A stretch of 64,000 nt of DNA from Treponema sp. (GTDB taxonomy: Bacteria; Spirochaetota; Spirochaetia; Treponematales; Treponemataceae): the NCBI GenBank assembly GCA_017484285.1, contig JAFUTH010000020.1, positions 33,175 to 97,174 of the forward strand, in the 5' to 3' direction. The position numbers and the translations under genes are program-made. Below the pieces are notes generated by a model that had not been told where the DNA came from, searched no databases, and saw only the letters and a program-made list of their open reading frames with translations. Position 1 is the stretch's first letter. Every line of letters begins with the position of its first letter. Shown here piece after piece: positions 18,193 through 25,862 of this stretch.

Positions 18193-19698
18193 ATGAAACA
18201 AGAATTAAAGCTTGCTACCGTTTTTAGTGGCATTGGTGCTATTGAACACGCACTAGACAGAATGAATCTTTCTCACAAAATAGTCTTTGCTTGTGACAAT
18301 GGTGATGTCGATATTCTCTCAAAAAAAATTCCTGAAGATATTTCAGAGATTGAAAAAGAACTCTCAGAATTGACGAAAGAAATTGAAAAAATTGAAGTTC
18401 AAGATGAAGAAGATAAACTGTACAAAGATGAATTGACATTGATTCTTGCAAAAACAAATGAGGAGCTTGTAACCTATAAGGGCATGAATCTTGAAAATTC
18501 CAGTGAAAACAAAATAAAACGAAAAATCAAAGATATTTGCCAGCGAACGGGAATGTTGCATGAAAAAATTAATTCTTTTCGTATTTTAAAAGAACTTTCA
18601 AAAATTGATTCTTATGAAGAAAAGAAAAAGTTTGTGGATTCGCTCTACAAAGGCAAGAACGAGAGCAATAAAGTAAAGAAAACCTATATGGCGAACTACA
18701 AACTTGATGAAAGCAATTTCCATTGGAATGTTTCATTTTTGGACGGCAACCAATATAAAGATGAGGTTGATTTATTTGTTGGCGGAAGTCCTTGCCAGTC
18801 ATTCAGTTTAGTGGGCAAGCAGAGAGGGCTTGCAGACACGCGTGGCACTCTTTTTTATGAATACGCTCGTCTTGTAAAGGAAATTCGCCCAAAAGTTTTT
18901 ATTTATGAAAATGTAAAAGCACTTTTGAGCAACGACAACGGAAAAACTTGGGAAACAGTCTCAAAAGTTTTTACTGATTTGAATTATAATTGGAAGTACA
19001 AGGTTCTCAATGCAAAAGATTATGGAATTCCACAAAATCGTGAACGAGTTTTTGTTGTTGGATTCAGAAACGATTTTAAACTTGAAAAAGAATTTGAATT
19101 TCCACAGCCTATAAAACTTGAAAAGAAAATGCAGGATTTCTTAATTGATAACGCTCCAGGTGGTTATTTTCTTCCCGAAAAAGGTGTTGATTTTGTAACG
19201 GACGAAAAAAATCTTACAAAACGCTATACTCAGATTGACGGCGAAATTCAATTGTGCCAAAAGAAAAATCAACAGTTCAATTGGCATGGTGATTTTGTAT
19301 TCCAAAGCGAAGAAGAGGCAAAACAAAAAATTAAAGTCGATTTGAAAAAATACTTTCTGTCTGAAAAAGTGAGAAAATATGTTTTGGCAACAGGCACAAA
19401 AAATTTCTATTCAAAACCGAAAACAGACTTGGAAGTCGCCCGCCCCCTTCTTACCACAATGCATAAAATGCACCGTGCGGGTGTTGATAATTATGTAACA
19501 ACTGACGGAAGATTGCGAAAACTGACCCCACGCGAATGCTTTAGACTTATGGGGTTCAGCGATACTTTTGTTATTCCCGTATCAGACACTTCTGCGTATC
19601 AACAGGCGGGGAATTCCATTGTTGTGGATGTTCTGATTCATATTATGAATAAAATTTTTGAATCATACCCTGCATTAAAATCTGACGAGGTAAACTAA
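18193..19698 (+). CDS. DNA (cytosine-5)-methyltransferase of a type II restriction-modification pair
   Basis: Transfers methyl from S-adenosylmethionine to C5 of cytosine, protecting host sites. Motifs: I (ATVFSGIGAIEHAL, near residue 10), IV with catalytic cysteine (GGSPCQSFS, about residue 201), VI (IYENVKALL), VIII (QNRERVFVVGF), IX/X (LTPRECFRLMGF, YQQAGNSIVVDV). About 185 residues separate motifs I and IV, against roughly 60-70 in typical enzymes. The extra segment (about residues 45-165) is Lys/Glu-rich and predicted to be helical or coiled coil. It ends 1 bp before the HNH gene. The gene is visibly AT-rich compared with parE and parC, consistent with horizontal acquisition. Specificity cannot be read. 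Confidence 0.93.
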   Translation: MKQELKLATVFSGIGAIEHALDRMNLSHKIVFACDNGDVDILSKKIPEDISEIEKELSELTKEIEKIEVQDEEDKLYKDELTLILAKTNEELVTYKGMNLENSSENKIKRKIKDICQRTGMLHEKINSFRILKELSKIDSYEEKKKFVDSLYKGKNESNKVKKTYMANYKLDESNFHWNVSFLDGNQYKDEVDLFVGGSPCQSFSLVGKQRGLADTRGTLFYEYARLVKEIRPKVFIYENVKALLSNDNGKTWETVSKVFTDLNYNWKYKVLNAKDYGIPQNRERVFVVGFRNDFKLEKEFEFPQPIKLEKKMQDFLIDNAPGGYFLPEKGVDFVTDEKNLTKRYTQIDGEIQLCQKKNQQFNWHGDFVFQSEEEAKQKIKVDLKKYFLSEKVRKYVLATGTKNFYSKPKTDLEVARPLLTTMHKMHRAGVDNYVTTDGRLRKLTPRECFRLMGFSDTFVIPVSDTSAYQQAGNSIVVDVLIHIMNKIFESYPALKSDEVN

Positions 19699-19699
19699 A

Positions 19700-20698
19700 A
19701 TGAAAATTCTAGATGAAAATTGGGATGTTAAAGAAATTTATGATTCTGTTATAACCGTTCCTGATTGTTTTGTTGTAAATAAAAATCAACTAGGAACAGG
19801 TCACGGCGAAGCAAAACTGTATATAGGCTCAAAAGAAGCGATGAGAAATTTCTTTGGAAGTGAAGGTTTCTCGGCAAAATGTTTTATGTTAAAGAAAGAT
19901 TTGCTTGATTATTTAACTGCGGTCAAATCGGAGTATTTCTCTCCATCTCAAAATTATGTTGGAAAAAATACTTTTAAGGATTTGTGGAATGAACGCGTGG
20001 TACTTGTAAACAATCTCGATGATATTATTTGGTTTGAAGCAAATGACCAAACTCAGATAAGAGGCCCACGTGGTTATGTAAACTCGACTGATGACGGATA
20101 TAAAATCATTCGCACTTTAGCATTGCCACTGATTAGTTATATTTCTTCGATGATGCTAGTTCGCCCAAACAATGAGATTGTTTTTTATTGGAAACTTTTT
20201 GTTGATTTTGACGCAATAGCCGAAAAGAAAAACGGACCGCTTGTTTTCAACTATGGAAAGAAAACTTTGGACGAAAATGGTGAGGTTGTCGAAGAACGAA
20301 AAAATCAAAAACTTTCGGAAGAATCGAATAACGCTCGGCAAGGTCAAGGAAAGTTTCGGGATAAACTTTTGGAAGAATGCCCTTTTTGTCCAATTACTAT
20401 GTGTACCGAAGAAAAATTGCTTATCGCAAGCCACATAAAGCCATGGGCAGTTTCAAATGAAAAAGAAAAAATTGACCCAAAAAATGGATTTATGTTATCT
20501 CCACTCTATGATAAACTCTTTGATAAAGGCTTTATCACATTTACAAATGACAAACACATGATTCTATCAAATTGGATTTCAAATAAAAACTATGAGAGAC
20601 TAGGTGTCGTGAATAATTCATACTATCAGATGCTTCCTATTGATGATAAACGAATTGAATACTTAGAATATCACAGAACTTCTGTTTTTAAGGGATAA
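19700..20698 (+). CDS. HNH-family restriction endonuclease, cognate of the C5-methyltransferase
   Basis: 332 residues. The C-terminal third is an HNH_2-type nuclease domain: CPFCPIT, then LLIASHIKPWA, then IDPKNGFMLSPLYDKLFDKG and ITFTNDKHM. The histidine of ASHIKPW and the later Asn/Asp form the expected metal finger. The N-terminal ~200 residues match nothing I recognise and may be the recognition domain. It starts 1 bp after the methyltransferase stop, on the same strand and with the same AT-rich composition, so the pair is a type II restriction-modification cassette. No separate C-protein is seen. Confidence 0.88.
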   Translation: MKILDENWDVKEIYDSVITVPDCFVVNKNQLGTGHGEAKLYIGSKEAMRNFFGSEGFSAKCFMLKKDLLDYLTAVKSEYFSPSQNYVGKNTFKDLWNERVVLVNNLDDIIWFEANDQTQIRGPRGYVNSTDDGYKIIRTLALPLISYISSMMLVRPNNEIVFYWKLFVDFDAIAEKKNGPLVFNYGKKTLDENGEVVEERKNQKLSEESNNARQGQGKFRDKLLEECPFCPITMCTEEKLLIASHIKPWAVSNEKEKIDPKNGFMLSPLYDKLFDKGFITFTNDKHMILSNWISNKNYERLGVVNNSYYQMLPIDDKRIEYLEYHRTSVFKG

Positions 20699-20707
20699 AT
20701 CTTTTTC

Positions 20708-20790
20708 GGGGGCGTTGCGGGGAACTCCCCGCAGAGAGGGTAGCGAAAAACGCCGTAGGCGGTTGTAGCGAGGGGGAGACTTCCCCCTTC
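20708..20790 (+). repeat. Structured 3'-UTR repeat, copy A
   Basis: Begins GGGGGCGTT 9 bp after the HNH stop. Three hairpins in order: GCGGGG-AACT-CCCCGC, then an AACGCC-GTA-GGCGGTT hairpin flanked by two TAGCGA boxes, then GGGGGA-GAC-TTCCCCC. Copies B (61823-61900) and C (63019-63099), both on the minus strand, share the order and spacing. All three read in the same direction as the gene just upstream. Confidence 0.8.
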
Positions 20791-20810
20791 TGCATAAAAG
20801 GGATAGGATT

Positions 20811-22751
20811 ATGGCATTTGTAAAAAACTTATTTGACAAAAACTTTATTGAATACGCTTCTTATGTTATCCGTGACAGGGCGATTCCGGACTTGGAGGAC
20901 GGGCTTAAGCCTGTTCAGCGGCGCATTATGCACACGCTTTTTGAGGTGAACGACGGGCTTTTCCAAAAGGTTCAGTTTGTCGTCGGGCGAACGATGAAAT
21001 ATCACCCGCACGGGGACGCTTCAATTTACGGGGCGTTGGTCAACCTTGCGAACAAAGAGATTTTCATCGAAAAGCAGGGAAACTTCGGCAACAAGTACAC
21101 GGGCGACGGTGCTTCTGCGGGGCGTTACATTGAGTGTCGCGTGCATCCGCTCGCAAAGGAATTTTTGGTCACGAACAAAGAAATCACGCACTATGTTCCG
21201 AATTATGACGGGCGCGACTTGGAGCCGGAGGTGTACCGCTCAAAACTGCCAGTCACGCTTCTGATTGGGGCGGAGGGTATCGCCGTCGGCATGAGCACGA
21301 AAATTCTGCCGTACAATTTAAAAGAAGTCTTGGAAGCCGAGATAAAATGCTTGAAGGGCGAGAAATTCAAGATTCTTCCCGATGTTTCGACGGGCGGGCT
21401 GATTGATGTCTCCAATTACAATGACGGAAACGGAAAAATCATCACGCGGGCGAAATTCGACACTTCGGACGAAAAAAGAATCATCATCACCGAGCTTCCG
21501 CTGGACACGAACGCAAAGGGGCTTTTGGAATCAATCGATTCTGCGTACAAAGCCGGAAAAATCAAAATCAGTTCCGTTGACAATTTTACGACCGACCACT
21601 GCAACATCGAAATCAAACTTCCGCGCGGTGTGTATTCAAAAGATGTGATTGACGCGCTCTATGCCTACACGGACTGCGAAAAAACGATTGCCTGCTCAAT
21701 GCTTGTCATCAAGGACAATATGCCCGTTACGATGACGGCAACTGAAATCATCAAATACTACGCTCAGAAACTCACCGCAATCATCAAGGACGAGCTTGAA
21801 TTTGAAAAACGAAAGCTTACCGAAGAACTGCATTTGCGCACTTTGGAGCGAATCTTCGTTGAGGAGCGCATTTACAAGGAAATCGAGAACAAGCGCACTG
21901 CCGAAACCGTCGCAAAAGCCGTAAAAGACGGATTCAAGCCGTTTAAGGCTGAGCTTGTCCGGGATGTGAGCGATGATGATGTGGAGCATTTGCTTCAGAT
22001 TCCTATCAGACGAATCTCGCTTTTTGACATTCAGAAAAACCGCGACCAAGTGAAGGCAATCAAAGACCGCCTCAAAGAAATCAACCGCCGACTAAAGGCT
22101 CTGACCGAATGTGCGATTGAATATTTGGACGGAATGCTCGAAAAATTCAAGAAAATCGCCCCTGAGCTTTTAAAACGCAACACCACCGTCGCAAAATTCA
22201 GCGCGACCGATGTAAAAGAAGTCGCACGGCAAGACCTTTCGCTCCGCTACGACGAAAAAGGCTACCTCGGAATCAGCGTTTCGGGCGGCTCGGAGCTGAT
22301 GAAAGTCTCGCCCTACGACCGAATCATTTATGTGCGAAAAAACGGCATGTACACAATCACCGATGTTCCCGACAAGCTCTTCATCGACAAGGGAATGTGG
22401 TTTTGCGCTCTGGCCGACAAGGAAAAACTCCCAAAAGTGCTTTTCACCGTGATTTTTAAAGACCCGGAGACTGGCTATGCCTCAATAAAGCGATGCCGAA
22501 TCCCCAGTTGGATTATGAACCGCGACTACTTTCTCGCCCCGGACGGAATGGAAGTCCTGCACATCGACACTCGGGAAAAATTCACTTTCACCCTGAATTA
22601 TGTCAAAAAGCCGAGAGTAAAAATCACCGAAGAAAAGTTCAAGGCGCAAGATTTTGAGGAAAAAGGCTTGAAAACGCTCGGCGTGCGATTGAGTGCGCAT
22701 GAAGTCGAGAGCATTCAAGTGGACGGAGCGCAATTGGAGCTGGGGTTGTAG
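20811..22751 (+). CDS. parC: DNA topoisomerase IV subunit A
   Basis: The DNA-cleaving subunit. 646 residues, shorter than GyrA because the C-terminal beta-pinwheel is reduced. The breakage-reunion core shows DGLKPVQRRIMHTL, the quinolone-pocket region YHPHGDASIYGALV, and Tyr106 in ASAGRYIEC as the likely catalytic tyrosine. ILPYNLKEV follows. Its reading direction and family match parE upstream, and the two would form an operon without the intervening restriction-modification cassette. A GGATAGG sequence 3 bp before the ATG serves as a ribosome-binding site. The Bro-N gene begins on the next base after its stop. Confidence 0.92.
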   Translation: MAFVKNLFDKNFIEYASYVIRDRAIPDLEDGLKPVQRRIMHTLFEVNDGLFQKVQFVVGRTMKYHPHGDASIYGALVNLANKEIFIEKQGNFGNKYTGDGASAGRYIECRVHPLAKEFLVTNKEITHYVPNYDGRDLEPEVYRSKLPVTLLIGAEGIAVGMSTKILPYNLKEVLEAEIKCLKGEKFKILPDVSTGGLIDVSNYNDGNGKIITRAKFDTSDEKRIIITELPLDTNAKGLLESIDSAYKAGKIKISSVDNFTTDHCNIEIKLPRGVYSKDVIDALYAYTDCEKTIACSMLVIKDNMPVTMTATEIIKYYAQKLTAIIKDELEFEKRKLTEELHLRTLERIFVEERIYKEIENKRTAETVAKAVKDGFKPFKAELVRDVSDDDVEHLLQIPIRRISLFDIQKNRDQVKAIKDRLKEINRRLKALTECAIEYLDGMLEKFKKIAPELLKRNTTVAKFSATDVKEVARQDLSLRYDEKGYLGISVSGGSELMKVSPYDRIIYVRKNGMYTITDVPDKLFIDKGMWFCALADKEKLPKVLFTVIFKDPETGYASIKRCRIPSWIMNRDYFLAPDGMEVLHIDTREKFTFTLNYVKKPRVKITEEKFKAQDFEEKGLKTLGVRLSAHEVESIQVDGAQLELGL

Positions 22752-23624
22752 ATGGGCAATACGACAGAAATTCAAAACAAACTTCAGATTTTCGACAACA
22801 GCAAAATCCGCTCGGTGTGGAATTCCGAAGAAGAAAAGTGGTATTTTTCGGTCGTCGATGTGATTGCCGTGCTTACGGACAGCGTGAATCCGCGTGATTA
22901 CTGGTTCAAAATGAAGAAGCGCGTTCATTCAGAAGATGGAATTGAACTGTCGACAATTTGTCGACAGTTCAAAATGCAAGCTCCAGACGGAAAAATGCGC
23001 GAGACCGATGCGGCACATGTCGAAGCCTTGCTGAGAATTATTCAATCCGTGCCGAGCAAAAAAGCCGAGCCGTTCAAAATGTGGCTTGCAAAGGTGGGAA
23101 GCGAAATCCTTGACGAAGCAGTAGACCCCGAACTTTCGATTGACCGCGCGATTCAGAATTACCGAAATCTTGGCTACAGCGAAAACTGGATAAATCAGCG
23201 GGTAAAATCTATCGAAGTGCGCAAGGCTCTGACCGACGAATGGGACAAATCTGGCGTGAAAAAAGGCAAGGAATACGCGCTTCTCACGGATTTGATGTAC
23301 CGAACTTGGGCGGACATGTCCACAAAAGAATACAAGGAATTCAAAAGTCTCAAAAAAGAAAATCTGCGCGACAACATGACGAACATCGAGCTGATTCTGA
23401 ACATGCTCGCCGAAGCCTCAGCAACGGAACTTTCACAGAATGAGAATCCAGAGAATCTTGCCCAAAGCGCACAAATTGCCGTTTCGGGGGCGGAAGTTGC
23501 TCGCGATGCCCGAAAATCTTTGGAAAAACGCGGTGGAAAGGCAATTTCGGCAAAGAATGCAAAAGAACTGGGAATCAGGCAGCTTCCTTTTGAAGCAGAA
23601 CAAACAAGCGCAGAGGATTTTTAA
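22752..23624 (+). CDS. Bro-N domain (phage antirepressor-like) protein
   Basis: 290 residues. The N-terminal ~110 form a Bro-N-like DNA-binding domain (WYFSVVDVIAVLTDSVNPRDYW, followed by KKR and AAHVEALLRIIQSVP). A conserved middle (AIQNYRNLGYSENWINQRVKSIEVRKALTDEW) and an Ala/Glu-rich C-terminus follow. Stand-alone proteins of this type are common in Treponema and Bacteroidetes chromosomes and are usually annotated as antirepressor or DinD-like. Their role is not established. The start codon directly abuts the parC stop, so it is probably translated from the parC mRNA. No other phage genes are nearby. Confidence 0.8.
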   Translation: MGNTTEIQNKLQIFDNSKIRSVWNSEEEKWYFSVVDVIAVLTDSVNPRDYWFKMKKRVHSEDGIELSTICRQFKMQAPDGKMRETDAAHVEALLRIIQSVPSKKAEPFKMWLAKVGSEILDEAVDPELSIDRAIQNYRNLGYSENWINQRVKSIEVRKALTDEWDKSGVKKGKEYALLTDLMYRTWADMSTKEYKEFKSLKKENLRDNMTNIELILNMLAEASATELSQNENPENLAQSAQIAVSGAEVARDARKSLEKRGGKAISAKNAKELGIRQLPFEAEQTSAEDF

Positions 23625-23627
23625 AGA

Positions 23628-24569
23628 ATGGAAGAAAAGAAAATTTCGCCACTGGACACCAAACGGCTCATGGTTAAACTGAATCAGATTACTTCTCAAT
23701 ACATCGGCAAAATCATGTACGCGCTGTTTTTCATGTCAATTTTGGACACGCTCGTTTCATTCGTGATTCTTTCGCCTGTTATGCGTCTTGTCCAAAACGA
23801 TGCGAATATGCTCACCATAAAAGCGGCAACTTTCTTTCTTGCCTTCGTTGCGATTTGTGCGTGGCTCACCTTTCAGTTCGGCTTTGCGGTCATGCTCTTG
23901 CAGATGACGCGGCGTAAAAACACGAATCTCGGCTACATCTTCATCGGCTTCAAGTGCTTCAATCACGCGGGCAAGGTCATCGTCGCGTTCGGCGCGCTCA
24001 TTTCACTGCTCGCCGTGATTGCCCGATTCGCCGCGAAATTCGTTTTTCTTAAAATCAAACCCGATTTTTCTTTTGAAGCCCCAAGCCTTGACTCGTTACA
24101 GAATGTCGCCGAAAACACGGAGCAGTTTTCTTCGCTCGCCACGGACACGCTTCTTTTTCTCGCGCTGTTTTTGCTCTTTCTCCTCGCGCTTTCGCTTTTC
24201 GTGCTCATTCGCTTTGTGTTCGTCTTCCAGCTTCATTTTGACAATCCGAGCCTTAAAATCAGCGAGCTTTTCAAAAAGAGTGCGAAAATGATGCACAAAA
24301 ATGTCTTTCGTTTGATTGCCTTCGCGCTCCGTGCGGGCGGAAAGCAGCTTGCCATCGCCCTTTTCCTTGCGCTCATCGTCAATTTTTTCCCCGAAGAAAA
24401 ACACTCTGGGCTTTCAGTGCTCGTGTTCCTCTTGGACATCGCCTATTTCGTCAATTTTTACACCGCGCTCGTGCGAATCTACCTGACCGTTCCCGTGCTG
24501 TACGAAGAACAAACAAAAACAATTTTACCCCTCACAGAGCACACGGAGAATACAGAGAATAGACCTTGA
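23628..24569 (+). CDS. Integral membrane protein of unknown function
   Basis: 313 residues with about six hydrophobic segments (about 27-60, 64-95, 112-140, 176-200, 228-255, 263-290). A hydrophilic stretch ends HFDNPSLKISELFKKSAKMMHKN, which resembles the loop of DUF975-type membrane proteins, but I would not assign that family without a search. The last codons (TEHTENTENR) are encoded by the left arm of a CTCTGTG-type inverted repeat, so the C-terminus appears to have been extended or replaced by repeat DNA. It starts 3 bp after the Bro-N stop. Confidence 0.7.
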   Translation: MEEKKISPLDTKRLMVKLNQITSQYIGKIMYALFFMSILDTLVSFVILSPVMRLVQNDANMLTIKAATFFLAFVAICAWLTFQFGFAVMLLQMTRRKNTNLGYIFIGFKCFNHAGKVIVAFGALISLLAVIARFAAKFVFLKIKPDFSFEAPSLDSLQNVAENTEQFSSLATDTLLFLALFLLFLLALSLFVLIRFVFVFQLHFDNPSLKISELFKKSAKMMHKNVFRLIAFALRAGGKQLAIALFLALIVNFFPEEKHSGLSVLVFLLDIAYFVNFYTALVRIYLTVPVLYEEQTKTILPLTEHTENTENRP

Positions 24570-24610
24570 AAGAAATCTCTCTGTGCACTCCCAAGCTCTG
24601 TGAGGAATTA
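24530..24610. repeat. CTCTGTG-type inverted repeat between the membrane gene and yigZ
   Basis: The left arm (CTCACAGAG...CAGAGA) lies inside the end of the upstream gene. The right arm (TCTCTCTGTG...CTCTGTGAGGAATTA) ends just before yigZ. The GAGG of the right arm is the only Shine-Dalgarno candidate for yigZ. Confidence 0.75.
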
Positions 24611-24615
24611 AAAAA

Positions 24616-25212
24616 ATGAAAATACCGAAACACTACGCGTCGTGCGAAGAAACAATCAAAGGGTCTCGATTTTTGGCGGAATTATTCTTGATTTCCTCTC
24701 AGGCGGAGGTGCGCGAAAAAATCAAGGCACAGAAGCAAAAATATCCCGACGCAACGCATGTCTGCCACGCGTTCATCTGCGGAAAAAACGCCGAAATCAT
24801 GGGAATGAGCGACGACGGCGAGCCAGGCGGAACTGCGGGCAGGCCTATGCTCGATGTTTTGAAAGGAAGCGGGGCAACGAATCTTCTCGTTACGATAACG
24901 CGCTGGTTCGGAGGAACGCTCCTCGGCACGGGCGGCTTGGTTCATGCGTATGGGAACGGCGTGAAAAATGTGCTTGCGGTGGCGGAATTTGAAGAACTCG
25001 TCGAAAAAAGCGATTTTTCCCTCGTTTGCGATTATCAGCAATATCAGGTCGTGAAGAAGATTTTTGAGAATTTCACGCTCTATGATGTAGCGGAAGATTT
25101 TGGCGAAGCAATCACAATCAAGGGGCAAATTGCGCAAACTGACTTTGACCCATTCGGCAAAAAGATTTTCGACGCAACGAACGGAAAAGTTTCTCTCGCT
25201 TCATGCCGATAA
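24616..25212 (+). CDS. yigZ: YigZ/IMPACT (UPF0029) family protein
   Basis: 198 residues. The N-terminal IMPACT domain shows SRFLAELF, THVCHAFICG, SDDGEPGGTAGRPMLDVL, TITRWFGGTLLGTGGLVHAYGNGVKN. A C-terminal DUF1949-type ferredoxin-like domain follows. Eukaryotic relatives modulate translation stress signalling through GCN1. The bacterial role is unclear. Length and domain order are normal. The downstream barrel gene starts 7 bp after its stop. Confidence 0.93.
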   Translation: MKIPKHYASCEETIKGSRFLAELFLISSQAEVREKIKAQKQKYPDATHVCHAFICGKNAEIMGMSDDGEPGGTAGRPMLDVLKGSGATNLLVTITRWFGGTLLGTGGLVHAYGNGVKNVLAVAEFEELVEKSDFSLVCDYQQYQVVKKIFENFTLYDVAEDFGEAITIKGQIAQTDFDPFGKKIFDATNGKVSLASCR

Positions 25213-25219
25213 TCTCTCT

Positions 25220-25783
25220 ATGAAGAAATTTCTGATTTTGTCGGCAGTTTTACTCTCTTTTTCGCTCCCCGCGTTCTCAAAGACGGGATTTGAATTCGGC
25301 ATTGGCTCGGGGTATGTGTTTTATGGCTCACAAGAGGTAAAAGACCGAAACAAGGCACTCGGTGATTCAAACCAATCTATTCTCACAACCGACGCACTTA
25401 TTCTCGTACCGCTCACACAGAATGTGCTTTTTTCATTCGGAAATGATGCAATCTTTGATTTCAGATGGAAGGGCTCGCATCATATCAATCTTGTCGACTA
25501 TTCGTTTCTTATGGGCGTCCGCGCCTATCCGGGATTGGGAGGGCTTTTTCTCTCGGTTGATTATGCACTTGGCAGACGAACAGACTTTATTTCAGACGAA
25601 AATGAAGATGAAGTTACGAGCACAAAGTGGGGCAACGGCTTCAAATGTATGCTCGGATACGATTTTTCATATCATCTGAACGGCTTTGCCCCCGTTCTCT
25701 GCGCGGGAATAAAAAGCATGCCGCGCGGAGGAAGCAGGGACACGAGTCTTACGGTCTCACTGAAACTCACAAAGCATACATAA
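25220..25783 (+). CDS. Small outer-membrane beta-barrel-like protein
   Basis: 187 residues from the ATG at 25220. That start was chosen because MKKFLILSAVLLSFSLPAFSK is a clean signal peptide, and the longer frame overlaps yigZ. The mature part alternates short amphipathic strands (FEFGIGSGYVFYG, LFLSVDYALGRRT, GNGFKCMLGYDFSYHL, TSLTVSLKL) consistent with an eight-stranded barrel. No family recognised. No clear Shine-Dalgarno. It is probably cotranscribed with yigZ. Confidence 0.7.
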   Translation: MKKFLILSAVLLSFSLPAFSKTGFEFGIGSGYVFYGSQEVKDRNKALGDSNQSILTTDALILVPLTQNVLFSFGNDAIFDFRWKGSHHINLVDYSFLMGVRAYPGLGGLFLSVDYALGRRTDFISDENEDEVTSTKWGNGFKCMLGYDFSYHLNGFAPVLCAGIKSMPRGGSRDTSLTVSLKLTKHT

Positions 25784-25862
25784 ACAATTTTTGTTGAAAA
25801 TTCCGCAATCTCGGTATATCCTATAGTGATTAAAAATAGCAGGTATACAGAAAGGTTTTAGT

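Noticed and set aside
22752..23624. Prophage around the Bro-N gene
   Set aside because: No integrase, structural or lysis genes nearby. Neighbours are housekeeping genes.
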